In this document: positions 1 through 7,307 of the stretch, one piece after another
How the letters are laid out: each line of letters begins with the position of its first letter
Numbering within the stretch: the stretch's first letter is position 1
DNA from: Nonomuraea longispora
GTDB lineage: Bacteria; Actinomycetota; Actinomycetes; Streptosporangiales; Streptosporangiaceae
Direction: 5' to 3'
DNA length: 64,000 nt
Assembly: GCF_004348345.1 (NCBI RefSeq)
Contig: NZ_SMJZ01000010.1
Location: 17,364 to 81,363, forward strand
Notes under the pieces: generated by a model
Databases searched by the model: none
What the model was told of the DNA's origin: nothing
What the model saw: only the letters and a program-made list of their open reading frames with translations
Translations under genes and position numbers: made by a program

Positions 1-485
1 TCGGCCAGCGCCTCGGCCAGGCGGCCCTGGCGGGCCCTGAGGTCGTCCTGACCCGGGTAGTTGATGCCGTCGGAGAACCACAGCTTGAGGGTGCCGGAAC
101 CGGTGGCGTCCATGATGTCGACGCACTCGAGCAGGTGGTCGGTGGCCTTGCGGCGCACCCGCGCCGACGGGTGGGTGACGCTGCCGAGCATGTAGTCGTC
201 GTCCTGGAAGACGTTGGAGTTGATGGCTCCGATGCCGACGCCCAGCTCGCGGGCGTGCCGGGCGAGGTCGGCGTAGTCGTCCACCCTGTCCCACGGGATG
301 TGCAGGGCGACCGTGGGGGCGATGCCGGTGTGGGCGTGCACCTGGGCGGCGTCGGCGAGCTTCTCGTACGGGTCGCGCGGCACCCCCTTCTGGGCGAACA
401 CCTTGAACCTGGTGCCGCTGTTGCCGTACGCCCAGGAGGGTGTCTCGATGTGCTGCGCCCGCAGCACGGCCTTGATGTCAGTCAT
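1..485 (-). CDS. rhaI: L-rhamnose isomerase, N-terminal part (cut by window start)
   Basis: The reading frame from the ATG at 485 runs off the window start, giving about 161 N-terminal residues. It resembles the Pseudomonas-type L-rhamnose isomerase (xylose-isomerase-like TIM barrel), which converts L-rhamnose to L-rhamnulose in the cytoplasm. Recognisable stretches are ETPSWAYGNSGTRFKVFA near residue 14, ALHIPWD near 60, INSNVFQDDDY near 87 and LKLWFSDGINYPGQDD near 133. It lies 10 bp downstream of rhaM in the same direction, so the two are probably one transcript controlled by the operator at 827-836. Family assignment is confident. The catalytic C-terminal half is outside the window. Confidence 0.93.
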   Translation of the reverse strand, partial: MTDIKAVLRAQHIETPSWAYGNSGTRFKVFAQKGVPRDPYEKLADAAQVHAHTGIAPTVALHIPWDRVDDYADLARHARELGVGIGAINSNVFQDDDYMLGSVTHPSARVRRKATDHLLECVDIMDATGSGTLKLWFSDGINYPGQDDLRARQGRLAEALA

Positions 486-495
486 TACTCCCCGA

Positions 496-813
496 TCAGT
501 CCAGGTGGAAGACTTCGGTCAGCGGTTTCATGCCCTCGTCGGGGCGGCCGTCGAGGTCCTCGAAGAACGGCGCCATCTCCGCCTGCCAGCGGGCGTTGAC
601 CTCGGTCTCGGCCATGGCCTTCTGGGCGGCCTCGAAGTCCTCGGTCTCCAGATAGCCCACGAGCAGGCCGTCGTCCCTGAGGAAGAGCGAGTAGTTGTGC
701 CAGCCGGTGCGCGACAGCGCCTCTCGCATCTCCGGCCAGACCTCGCGGTGGCGCTCGCGATATTCCGCCAGCCGCTCGGGGCGGACTTTCAGCAGGAAGC
801 AGACGCGTTGCAC
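496..813 (-). CDS. rhaM: L-rhamnose mutarotase
   Basis: This 105-residue protein belongs to the RhaM/RhaU family, which interconverts alpha and beta anomers of L-rhamnose and feeds the isomerase. The family core is visible: QRVCFLLKVRPERLAEY at the start, HREVWPEM, GWHNYSLFL, LLVGYLETEDFEAA and the closing VNARWQAEMAPFFE. Length matches the family (about 104 residues). I chose the GTG at 813 because GAGGGGAG sits 5 bp upstream. A TTG at 828 in the same frame lies inside the operator and would add five residues that the family lacks. It probably forms an operon with rhaI, 10 bp downstream. Confidence 0.92.
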   Translation of the reverse strand: MQRVCFLLKVRPERLAEYRERHREVWPEMREALSRTGWHNYSLFLRDDGLLVGYLETEDFEAAQKAMAETEVNARWQAEMAPFFEDLDGRPDEGMKPLTEVFHLD

Positions 814-826
814 CGGCACTCCCCTC

Positions 827-836
827 AAAACGTTTT
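827..836. promoter_or_regulatory. Palindromic operator of the rhamnose LacI regulator (site 1)
   Basis: AAAACGTTTT is a perfect 10-bp palindrome, followed on the plus strand by AATG. It lies immediately upstream of rhaM. The same core recurs at 2933-2944, 3042-3053 and 3145-3156, all next to rhamnose genes, so it is probably the binding site of the LacI-type protein at 3166. Odd feature: it directly abuts the ribosome binding site, so repression could act on or near the start of the transcript. Confidence 0.7.
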
Positions 837-941
837 AATGTTTCGCCAGGAAACTATGATTTCCCGCTGCCCGCTGTCAATGCGCACCCGGCCCTCCCGC
901 TGTCCCGGCGCAGGTGGGACGCCGGGACCGCACGTCGCGAC

Positions 942-2870
942 TCAGCGGGTGACCACGCGGACGTCACCGGCCGCCACGGTGACGGATTCGCCCGACGCCG
1001 TGGTCACGACGGCGTCCTCGGCCGTGTGGTTGATCGCGAACAGGTGGGAGCGGCCCCCGGGGTGGGAGCGCCGCACGACCTCGACCCCCGGCGGGCACGT
1101 CGCGGGCGGCCTGACCTCGGCCTCGGCGCAGACCGCGGCGATCACCTCGGCCAGCGCGCCGTCGTCGAGTCTCGTGGTCAGGTAGTGGGCGGCGCCCTCG
1201 CCCCACACGTTGCGGGTCCAGGCGGGCTCTCCGGTGGCGTACGTGTCGAGCACCTTCGCGCTGGTGGCGTGCGCGAGCTCGCTCCACACGCCGCCCGACC
1301 CGCCCGAGGCCAGCGAGATCGGGCCGTCCAGAGGGAAGAACTCCTCGACGGTGACGCCCAGCAGGTCGCGCCACGCCCCCGGGTAGCCGCCGAGGCGCAC
1401 CCTGTCGTGCTCGTCGACGATCCCGCTGTACGGGCCGACGAGCGTCACGCCGCCCGCCCGTACGAACCCTTCCAGGTTGGCCGCCCCCGAGTCGCTCACC
1501 AGGTAGAGCGCGGGGACAAGGACCAGGCGGTAGCCCGTCAGGTCGCCCTCGGGGTGCGCCAGGTCGCAGGTGAGTCCGGCCCGCCACAACGCGGCGTGCC
1601 AGCGTTTGGCCTCCTCCACCGGGTCGAGCTCGGACGAGGGCTGGGCGGGATGGTCCTGCGCCCACACGCTGGAGTGGTCGATCAGGATGGCGGCGTCGGC
1701 CTTGACCCTGCTGCCCGCCACCTCGGCGAGCCCGGCGAGTTCGGCCCCGAGCGCGCTCACCTCGCGCCAGACCTTGGTGTCGACGCCGGCGTGCGGGAGC
1801 ATCGCCGAGTGCCACTTCTCGGCGCCGGCGCGCGAGGCCCGCCACTGGAAGAACATGATCCCGTCGGCGCCCCTGGCCAGGTGGGCCAGCGAGTTGCGGC
1901 GCAGCTCGCCGGGGGCCTTGGCGCGGTTGCGCGGCTGCCAGTTGACCGCGCTGGTCGAGTGCTCCATCAGCCACCAGGGGCGGCCGCCGTTGAGCGAGCG
2001 CGCGTAGTCGGCGGCGAAGGCCAGGTCGATGTGGGGTTCCTCGCGGGCGCCGATCAGGTAGTGGTCGGTGGAGACGACGTCGAGTTCGGCGGCGAAGGCC
2101 CAGCAGTCCATGTCCCAGTGGGCGCCCGCCATGAGGTTCGTGGTCGCGGGCACGCCCGGGCTCAGCTCCCGCAGCAGGTCGCGTTCGGCGACGTAGAGCT
2201 CGACGAGCGCGTCGGAGCTGAACCTGCGAAAGTCGAGCTGCTGTCCGGGGTTGGGGAGGCTCGGGGTGTCACGCGGCGGCAGGATCTGCGCCCACTCGCC
2301 GTAGTGCTGGGACCAGAACGCGGTGCCCCAGGCGTCGTTGAGCGCCTCCAGTGAGGCGTAGTGGGAGCGCAGCCAGGCACGGAACGCGGCGGCCGAGGTG
2401 TCGCAGTAGCAGCGGGCGTTGTGGCATCCGTACTCGTTGTGCACGTGCCACAGGGCCAGGGCCGGATGGTCGCGGTAGCGGGTGGCCACCTGCTCCGTGA
2501 TGCGCAGCGCCTTCTCGCGGTAGATCGGCGAGCTGGGGCAGAAGCCCTGCCTGCTGCCGTGGTGCAGCCGCCGGCCGGCGGAGTCCACCGGCAGCGCCTC
2601 GGGATAGGCGTCGCCGAACCAGGGCGGAGGGGAGGCGGTCGGCGTGGCGAGGTTGGCCGCGATCCCGTTGGCGGCCAGCAGGTCCATGACACGGTCGAAC
2701 CAGGCGAAGTCGAACACGCCTTCGACGGGCTCCAGCAGCGACCAGGAGAAGACGCCCACGCTGACCCGGTTGACGCCGGCCTCGCGCATCAGCGCGACGT
2801 CCTGCTCCCAGGTCTCCTCGGGCCACTGCTCGGGATTCCAGTCCCCGCCGTAAGCGATGACATCCGGCAT
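942..2870 (-). CDS. GH42 beta-galactosidase
   Basis: A 642-residue glycoside hydrolase family 42 enzyme, probably removing terminal beta-galactose (possibly alpha-L-arabinopyranose) from oligosaccharides. The N-terminal barrel opens with YGGDWNPEQWPEETW, typical of GH42. The acid/base is E146 in WHVHNEYG and the nucleophile is E303 in WWLMEHSTSAVNWQ. Cys-rich residues follow E146 (YGCHNARCYC), as in the metal-binding site of GH42. A trimerisation-like domain and a small beta domain make up the C-terminus. There is no signal peptide, so it is cytoplasmic. Its position between rhaM and the divergent LacI gene suggests use on rhamnose- and galactose-containing plant polymers such as rhamnogalacturonan fragments. 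Two operator types lie upstream, suggesting dual control. Confidence 0.92.
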   Translation of the reverse strand: MPDVIAYGGDWNPEQWPEETWEQDVALMREAGVNRVSVGVFSWSLLEPVEGVFDFAWFDRVMDLLAANGIAANLATPTASPPPWFGDAYPEALPVDSAGRRLHHGSRQGFCPSSPIYREKALRITEQVATRYRDHPALALWHVHNEYGCHNARCYCDTSAAAFRAWLRSHYASLEALNDAWGTAFWSQHYGEWAQILPPRDTPSLPNPGQQLDFRRFSSDALVELYVAERDLLRELSPGVPATTNLMAGAHWDMDCWAFAAELDVVSTDHYLIGAREEPHIDLAFAADYARSLNGGRPWWLMEHSTSAVNWQPRNRAKAPGELRRNSLAHLARGADGIMFFQWRASRAGAEKWHSAMLPHAGVDTKVWREVSALGAELAGLAEVAGSRVKADAAILIDHSSVWAQDHPAQPSSELDPVEEAKRWHAALWRAGLTCDLAHPEGDLTGYRLVLVPALYLVSDSGAANLEGFVRAGGVTLVGPYSGIVDEHDRVRLGGYPGAWRDLLGVTVEEFFPLDGPISLASGGSGGVWSELAHATSAKVLDTYATGEPAWTRNVWGEGAAHYLTTRLDDGALAEVIAAVCAEAEVRPPATCPPGVEVVRRSHPGGRSHLFAINHTAEDAVVTTASGESVTVAAGDVRVVTR

Positions 2871-2891
2871 GAAGCCTGCCTTTCGAGTTGC

Positions 2892-2905
2892 TGTTAGCGC
2901 TCACA
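2892..2905. promoter_or_regulatory. LacI-family type operator upstream of the GH42 gene
   Basis: TGTTAGCGCTCACA is an inverted repeat around AGCGCT with one mismatched pair. The central CG and flanking TGT/ACA match the classic architecture of LacI-family operators. It differs from the ACGTTTTA sites nearby, so it may be read by a different sugar regulator encoded elsewhere. It lies 22 bp upstream of the GH42 start codon. Confidence 0.55.
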
Positions 2906-2932
2906 GCTGGTGACGCCAGATTCACGGAGGGA

Positions 2933-2944
2933 TTAAAACGTTCC
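2933..2944. promoter_or_regulatory. Rhamnose operator (site 2)
   Basis: TTAAAACGTTCC; its reverse complement contains AACGTTTTAA, matching site 1. It lies in the divergent region between the GH42 gene and the LacI gene, 63 bp upstream of the GH42 start. Confidence 0.6.
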
Positions 2945-3041
2945 GCGGCGTACGGCACAAGCCCCGGGTCGCCCGGGCAGGCACCTGCAGGATGTCGTCT
3001 GCGCATCGGCGGCCGGCCCGGGTCACAGGCGCACCCTCTAA

Positions 3042-3053
3042 TAGAACGTTTTA
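3042..3053. promoter_or_regulatory. Rhamnose operator (site 3)
   Basis: TAGAACGTTTTA on the plus strand, the same ACGTTTTA core as sites 1, 2 and 4. It is 98 bp from site 2 and 92 bp from site 4 (centre to centre roughly 100 bp), an arrangement that would allow looping between promoter-proximal sites. Confidence 0.6.
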
Positions 3054-3144
3054 CTTCCTGCGCGGGAGGTTAGGGTTCCCTGGACGGCAGTGTCAACGCG
3101 GATCGCCATGGCAACCGGTGTCGCGAGCTGGCGTGAGGATCGTT

Positions 3145-3156
3145 AGTACGTTTTAA
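3145..3156. promoter_or_regulatory. Rhamnose operator (site 4), ahead of the LacI gene
   Basis: AGTACGTTTTAA, ending 9 bp before the start codon of the LacI-type gene and directly followed by its ribosome binding site. It has the same relation to its gene as site 1 has to rhaM, which suggests autoregulation. Confidence 0.62.
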
Positions 3157-3165
3157 TGAGGGCCC

Positions 3166-4167
3166 ATGGCCATGGTCAGCATCAAGGACGTCGCCGCGCA
3201 CGCCGGCGTCTCCCCCGGCACGGTCTCCAACGTACTGAACCGGCCAGGAAAAGTCGCGCCCGCGACCAGGGAGCGGGTGGAGGCGGCCATCAGCGAGCTC
3301 GGGTTCGTCCGCCACGGCTCCGCCTCGACGCTGCGCGCCGGGCACAGCAGGACGATCGGCCTGAGCGTGATCGACATCGGCAACCCCTTCTTCACCGAGG
3401 TCGCCGCCGGGGTCGAGGACGTCTCCAGCGAGCTGGGCTACGCCGTGATCCTCGGCAACTCGGCCGGCTCGCAGGACAAGGAGGACCGCAACCTGCGGGT
3501 GCTGGCCGAGCACCGCGTACGCGGCGTGCTGATCACCCCGTCGGGCGAGGACCCCGCGCGGCTCGACCGGCTGCGCGAACACGGCATCAGCGTGGTGCTC
3601 GTCGACCACCCCGCGCACCGGCCGGACCAGTGCGCGGTGGCCGTGGACGACGTCGGCGGCGGCCGGGCCGCGGTCGCCCACCTGCTGGCCCAGGGCGCGG
3701 CCAGCGTCGCCTACGTGACCGGCCCGCTGACCATCCGGCAGTGCGTGGAACGCCAGGAGGGCGCGAGGACCGCGATGCGCGCCGCCGGGCTCGACCCCGC
3801 CGGCCTGCGGGTGATCGAGTCGATGACGATGACCGCCCGCGCGGGCGAGAAGGCGGCCTCCGACCTGATCGCGAGCGGCCTGCCCGAGTCCGTCTTCTGC
3901 GCCAACGACCTGCTGGCCCTCGGCGTGCTGCGGGCCCTGCTGCGGAGCGGGGTGCGGGTGCCCGAGGACGTCGCGCTCATCGGCTACGACGACATCGACT
4001 TCGCCGCCGCCTCGACCGTCTCGCTCAGCTCGATGCGCCAGCCGACCTACCAGCTCGGCCGTATCGCCACCGAGCTGCTGCTCGACGAGTGCGACAACCC
4101 GGAGACGCACGCGCACCAGCACATCATGTTCCAGCCCGAGCTCGTCGCCAGGGAGTCCACGCAGTGA
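3166..4167 (+). CDS. LacI-family regulator of rhamnose genes
   Basis: A 333-residue repressor with an N-terminal LacI helix-turn-helix (VSIKDVAAHAGVSPGTVSNV, residues 4-23) and hinge, followed by a periplasmic-binding-protein-like effector domain (TIGLSVIDIGNPFFTEV, near residue 63). ATG at 3166 follows GAGGG; an in-frame ATG at 3172 is a possible alternative with wider spacing. It overlaps rhaB by a GTGA junction, so regulator and kinase are translationally coupled. The ACGTTTTA sites in three neighbouring promoter regions make it the likely rhamnose repressor. L-rhamnose or L-rhamnulose is the inferred effector; this is context only. Confidence 0.9.
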   Translation: MAMVSIKDVAAHAGVSPGTVSNVLNRPGKVAPATRERVEAAISELGFVRHGSASTLRAGHSRTIGLSVIDIGNPFFTEVAAGVEDVSSELGYAVILGNSAGSQDKEDRNLRVLAEHRVRGVLITPSGEDPARLDRLREHGISVVLVDHPAHRPDQCAVAVDDVGGGRAAVAHLLAQGAASVAYVTGPLTIRQCVERQEGARTAMRAAGLDPAGLRVIESMTMTARAGEKAASDLIASGLPESVFCANDLLALGVLRALLRSGVRVPEDVALIGYDDIDFAAASTVSLSSMRQPTYQLGRIATELLLDECDNPETHAHQHIMFQPELVARESTQ

Positions 4168-5576
4168 GCCACCGTTTCGCCGCCGTCGATCTGGGGGCCT
4201 CCAGCGGCCGGGTGATGCTGGCCGACCTGTCCGACGGGCTGAGCCTGGCCGAGGCGCACCGGTTCGCCAACGGCCCGGTGCGCGTGGCGGACCGGCTCCA
4301 CTGGGACATCCTCGGCATCTACCGGGAGATCCTGGCGGGACTGCGCGCCGCCGGGCCCGTCTCCTCCGTCGGCGTGGACTCGTGGGCGGTCGACTACGGG
4401 CTGCTCGACGAGTCGGGCGGGCTGATCGGCAACCCGGTGCACTACCGCGACGACCGCACGCGGGGGGTGCCCGAGCGGGTGGCCGCCCTGGTGGGCGCCG
4501 AGGCACTGTACGACGTGTCGGGCCTGCAGGTGCTGCCGTTCAACACCCTCTACCAGTTGCTGACGGACCGGCTCGACGGCGCCGCGACGATGGTGCTGAT
4601 CCCCGACCTGATCGGTTACTGGCTCACCGGCGAGCTGGGCGCGGAGGTCACCAACGCCTCGACGACGGGGCTGCTCGACGTGCGCACCAGGTCGTGGGCG
4701 TGGCCCCTGATCGAGCGGCTCGGGCTGCCCGCCCGCCTCTTCCCGCCGCTGCGGCAGCCCGGCGAGCCGATCGGCGGGCTGCGGCGCGACGTGGCCGGGG
4801 AGATCGGCTGGTCGGCCCCCGTGAGGGCGGTGGGCTCGCACGACACGGCCTCGGCGGTCGCGGCGGTGCCCGCGTCGGGGCCGGCCTTCGCCTACATCTC
4901 GTGCGGCACGTGGTCGCTGGCCGGCGTGGAGCTGACCGGCCCCGTGCTCACGCCGCAGAGCCGGGCCGCGAACTTCACCAACGAGGCCGGCATCGACGGC
5001 ACCGTCCGCTACCTGCGCAACGTCATGGGCCTGTGGCTGCTCCAGGAGTGCGTGCGCGCCTGGCCCGGCTCCGACCTGGGCGAGCTGCTCAAGGCCGCGG
5101 CGGCCGAGCGGCCGTTCGCCGCCGTGGTCAACCCCGACGAGCCGGTGTTCCTGCCGCCGGGCGACATGCCGGCCAGGATCGCGGCCGAGTGCCGCCGCAG
5201 GGGCCAGCGGCCTCCCGCCTCACCCGCCGCCTACACGCGCTGCGTGCTGGAGAGCCTGGCGCTCGGGCACCGGCGGGCCGTGCGCCAGGCGATGGAGCTG
5301 TCGGGGCGCGACGTCGAGGTCGTGCACCTGGTGGGCGGCGGGTCGTACAACGAGTTGTTGTGCCGGCTCACCGCCGACGCCTGCGGGCTGCCGGTGGTGG
5401 CGGGCCCGGCGGAGGCGACCACGCTCGGCAACGTCCTGGTGCAGGCGCGCGCGGCCGGGCTGGTGTCCGGTCTGGAGGAGATGCGCTCGCTGGTCGCCTC
5501 CTCCCAGCCGCTGCGCCGCTACGAGCCGTCCGGCGACGCCCGGCTCTGGGACGAGGCCGCGGCCCGCGTCTTCTGA
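4164..5576 (+). CDS. rhaB: Rhamnulokinase
   Basis: A 470-residue FGGY-family sugar kinase that phosphorylates L-rhamnulose at O1 with ATP. Visible are the N-terminal phosphate motif AAVDLGASSGRVML, the substrate region VGVDSWAVDYGLLD near residue 72, the nucleotide motif ISCGTWSLAG near 243, and HLVGGGSYNELLCRLTAD near 390. The GTG start at 4164 overlaps the stop codon of the LacI gene (GTGA). An open frame continues upstream to 3156, but that part is a shadow of the LacI gene. With rhaI and rhaM this gives the isomerase-kinase rhamnose route; the aldolase was not found in the window. Confidence 0.93.
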   Translation: MSHRFAAVDLGASSGRVMLADLSDGLSLAEAHRFANGPVRVADRLHWDILGIYREILAGLRAAGPVSSVGVDSWAVDYGLLDESGGLIGNPVHYRDDRTRGVPERVAALVGAEALYDVSGLQVLPFNTLYQLLTDRLDGAATMVLIPDLIGYWLTGELGAEVTNASTTGLLDVRTRSWAWPLIERLGLPARLFPPLRQPGEPIGGLRRDVAGEIGWSAPVRAVGSHDTASAVAAVPASGPAFAYISCGTWSLAGVELTGPVLTPQSRAANFTNEAGIDGTVRYLRNVMGLWLLQECVRAWPGSDLGELLKAAAAERPFAAVVNPDEPVFLPPGDMPARIAAECRRRGQRPPASPAAYTRCVLESLALGHRRAVRQAMELSGRDVEVVHLVGGGSYNELLCRLTADACGLPVVAGPAEATTLGNVLVQARAAGLVSGLEEMRSLVASSQPLRRYEPSGDARLWDEAAARVF

Positions 5577-5688
5577 ACCGTCCTGACCTGCGTTTTCCGG
5601 TTTCCGTCCTCGCCGGGCAGGGCACGAGTCGGTCCGGGGGACATCGGGTGTGCGGAGCGCGGCATGGAGAGCGGAGCGTGAGCTGCGG

Positions 5689-5835
5689 ATGAAGCGGAAA
5701 GTCGTCGAATACCTGCCGTTCATGGGCGTCGTCCTGATGGTGTGCACGGCGTCCTGGCTGGTGAGCAGGTCTTTTTCGGCCCGCCCTGCCGCGTTCGGGA
5801 ATGACGGGGGCGGGCCGGTACGCGGCCGCGTGTGA
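5689..5835 (+). CDS. Possible small single-span membrane protein
   Basis: An open frame of 48 codons from ATG at 5689 lies in the 330-bp gap between rhaB and the NUDIX-like gene. It encodes a basic start (MKRKVVEY) followed by one hydrophobic segment (FMGVVLMVCTASWLV) and a polar tail. No convincing ribosome binding site is visible and I do not recognise a family. The frame is open upstream to a GTG at 5650. The membrane-like layout is the only argument for it. The rest of 5577-5906 shows nothing else except the promoter-like element next to 5907. Confidence 0.28.
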   Translation: MKRKVVEYLPFMGVVLMVCTASWLVSRSFSARPAAFGNDGGGPVRGRV

Positions 5836-5894
5836 GGTGGATGCCGGCCGCACGTCTTGGCCGGGGTCCGGCTGCCTGCCGCCGGAGGGCGACG

Positions 5895-5900
5895 TACGAT
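5895..5900 (+). promoter_or_regulatory. Minus-10 element of a likely leaderless transcript
   Basis: TACGAT ends 6 bp before the ATG at 5907, while no Shine-Dalgarno sequence lies at normal spacing (GGAGGG is 18 bp away). This placement puts the transcription start at or next to the A of the ATG, the usual actinobacterial leaderless arrangement. Confidence 0.45.
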
Positions 5901-5906
5901 CAGCAG

Positions 5907-6443
5907 ATGACCGAAAAGACCGAAACCACGCCTGGATGGCTCGCTCCCGAAGAACTGGAGTCGGTGCGCGGCCAGCTGCCCGTCCTCTACATCGACGCCG
6001 TGCCGGTGCGCGTCGACGACGCCGGCGTGGTGACTCACGTCGGCCTGCTGCTGCGCATAGCCGGGGACGGAACCGTCAGCAGGGCACTGGTTTCGGGGCG
6101 GGTGCTGCTCCACGAGCGCATCCGTGACGCGCTCATGCGCCACCTGGAGAAGGACCTCGGCCCCGTGGCGCTGCCGAGGATCCCGGCCTCGCCGCAGCCG
6201 TTCACGGTCGCGGAGTATTTCCCCACGCCCGGCGTCACCCCCTACCACGACCCGCGCCAGCACGCGGTGTCGCTGGCCTACATCGTGCCCGTGGCGGGGG
6301 ACTGCCGGCCCCGGCAGGACGCCCTCGACCTGGTGTGGTTCACCCCGGAGGAGGCGGCGTCGCCGATGGTGCAGCAGGAAATGCCCGGCGGGCAGGGCGT
6401 GCTGCTGAAGCAGGCGCTCGCCCACGTCGGCTGCCTGACCTGA
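5907..6443 (+). CDS. NUDIX-like hydrolase family protein (DUF4916 type)
   Basis: A 178-residue cytoplasmic protein that I recognise as the actinobacterial DUF4916 group, distantly related to NUDIX hydrolases. Seen are LPVLYIDAVPVRVDDAG (residues about 25-41), a strand-rich centre, AEYFPTPGVTPYHDPRQHAV and LDLVWFTPEEA near the C-terminus, the last typical of NUDIX proteins. A full NUDIX box (GX5EX7REUXEEXGU) is not evident, so catalysis is uncertain. The start at 5907 fits the leaderless promoter at 5895-5900. A GTG at 5832 in frame would add 25 residues of non-conserved, Arg-rich sequence. Confidence 0.72.
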   Translation: MTEKTETTPGWLAPEELESVRGQLPVLYIDAVPVRVDDAGVVTHVGLLLRIAGDGTVSRALVSGRVLLHERIRDALMRHLEKDLGPVALPRIPASPQPFTVAEYFPTPGVTPYHDPRQHAVSLAYIVPVAGDCRPRQDALDLVWFTPEEAASPMVQQEMPGGQGVLLKQALAHVGCLT

Positions 6444-6466
6444 GCGAAGGTCGCCTGCCCGGAGTC

Positions 6467-6514
6467 GAATACAGGGCCGAATACAGGGCCGAGTTCAGGG
6501 CCGAGTTCAGGGCC
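6467..6514. repeat. Four-copy 12-bp tandem repeat across a stop codon
   Basis: Two copies of GAATACAGGGCC are followed by two copies of GAGTTCAGGGCC. The two versions differ at two bases. The last copy contains the stop codon of the amidase gene (minus strand, 6507-6509), so the array starts inside the gene end and continues into the intergenic space. A second array with the same unit length and the same position at a gene end occurs at 33469-33548. Confidence 0.9.
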
Positions 6515-7025
6515 GCTCGGCGCCCCGGCGTACCCAGTCGTAGAGCGGGTCGCCGGGGCACGAGGTGGCGAAGCCGTCACGGTGGCCCTTGACCTCGTTG
6601 CCGGCGTCGCCGTGCTCGCGCAGGTGTTCGATGGCGTCGACGAGGGCGTGGAGCAGGTCGTCGTTGGGCTCGGTCAGCCCCGAGCTGCCGACCAGCGCGA
6701 GCACCGCGTAGTGGCCGGAGTTGAGGCCCGCGCCGTTGGCGGCGGGCAGCGCGTGGGGGCCGCGGCCCATGAACGTGTAGCGGTGGGGGCAGCACACCAT
6801 GCTGTAGCCGATGTCGATGTAGGTCTCGCCACGGCCGCCCGACATGTGCATCTTCTGGATGTCTCTCACCAGGTCACCGCACTTGTCATGGTTGGCGGAC
6901 TCGGTCAGGTCGGCCGGCACCTTGCCGCCGGTGTAGTGGATCTTCACCCCCTTGGTCGACTCCAGGCGGGTGTACTCGCTCGTCGGCTTCTTGGCGTGCC
7001 ACTCGGCACGGGTGATCAAGCTCAT
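6507..7025 (-). CDS. PGRP/amidase-2 domain protein (probable N-acetylmuramoyl-L-alanine amidase)
   Basis: A 172-residue protein consisting almost only of a peptidoglycan recognition/amidase-2 fold. Seen are the early SLITRAEWHAKKP, zinc-type histidine in VKIHYTGG near residue 30, YIDIGYSMVCCPHRYTFMGRG, GHYAVLALVG and the closing VKGHRDGFATSCPGDPLYDW, where H and C are the usual zinc ligands. Such proteins cleave the MurNAc-L-Ala bond or bind peptidoglycan. There is no signal peptide, so if it acts on the wall it needs another exit route; a phage or intracellular role is also possible. ATG at 7025 follows AGGAGAGGAA. The stop codon lies within a 12-bp tandem repeat. Confidence 0.83.
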   Translation of the reverse strand: MSLITRAEWHAKKPTSEYTRLESTKGVKIHYTGGKVPADLTESANHDKCGDLVRDIQKMHMSGGRGETYIDIGYSMVCCPHRYTFMGRGPHALPAANGAGLNSGHYAVLALVGSSGLTEPNDDLLHALVDAIEHLREHGDAGNEVKGHRDGFATSCPGDPLYDWVRRGAERP

Positions 7026-7307
7026 GGGTTCCTCTCCTGAACGGCATACTCTAGCCATCACCCCGCCAACTTTGTGTCATGAGCAAATCACACAACGTGA
7101 CCACAGTGGTCTGCCGCGAGGGTGACGGTTGCCTGCCGTTTCCCAGGTAACGCGAGACAAACACACCGATCGACGGACTTGAGCCATGAGCTCCCGACTT
7201 CCGCCGATTTTCGTCGTTCTTTCCGGCGTGGCGCCTGGCTCGCGGCTTCCGGCGGCACCGGTGTGCCCGAAGCCGTGCCGGCAGGATCTTCACGTTTCCG
7301 CTGTGGC
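7026..7307. other. Intergenic region between amidase and ABC ATPase genes
   Basis: About 280 bp. The part next to 7025 carries the amidase ribosome binding site and a TAGAGT (minus strand, near 7050) that could be its minus-10 element. I see no gene, repeat or clear terminator in the rest. Confidence 0.5.

Noticed and set aside
3156..5576. A single 806-codon plus-strand frame spanning the LacI and rhamnulokinase genes
   Set aside because: Only the part from GTG 4164 has family sequence (rhamnulokinase). The first 336 codons are an Arg/Ala/Gly-rich shadow of the LacI gene in another frame.
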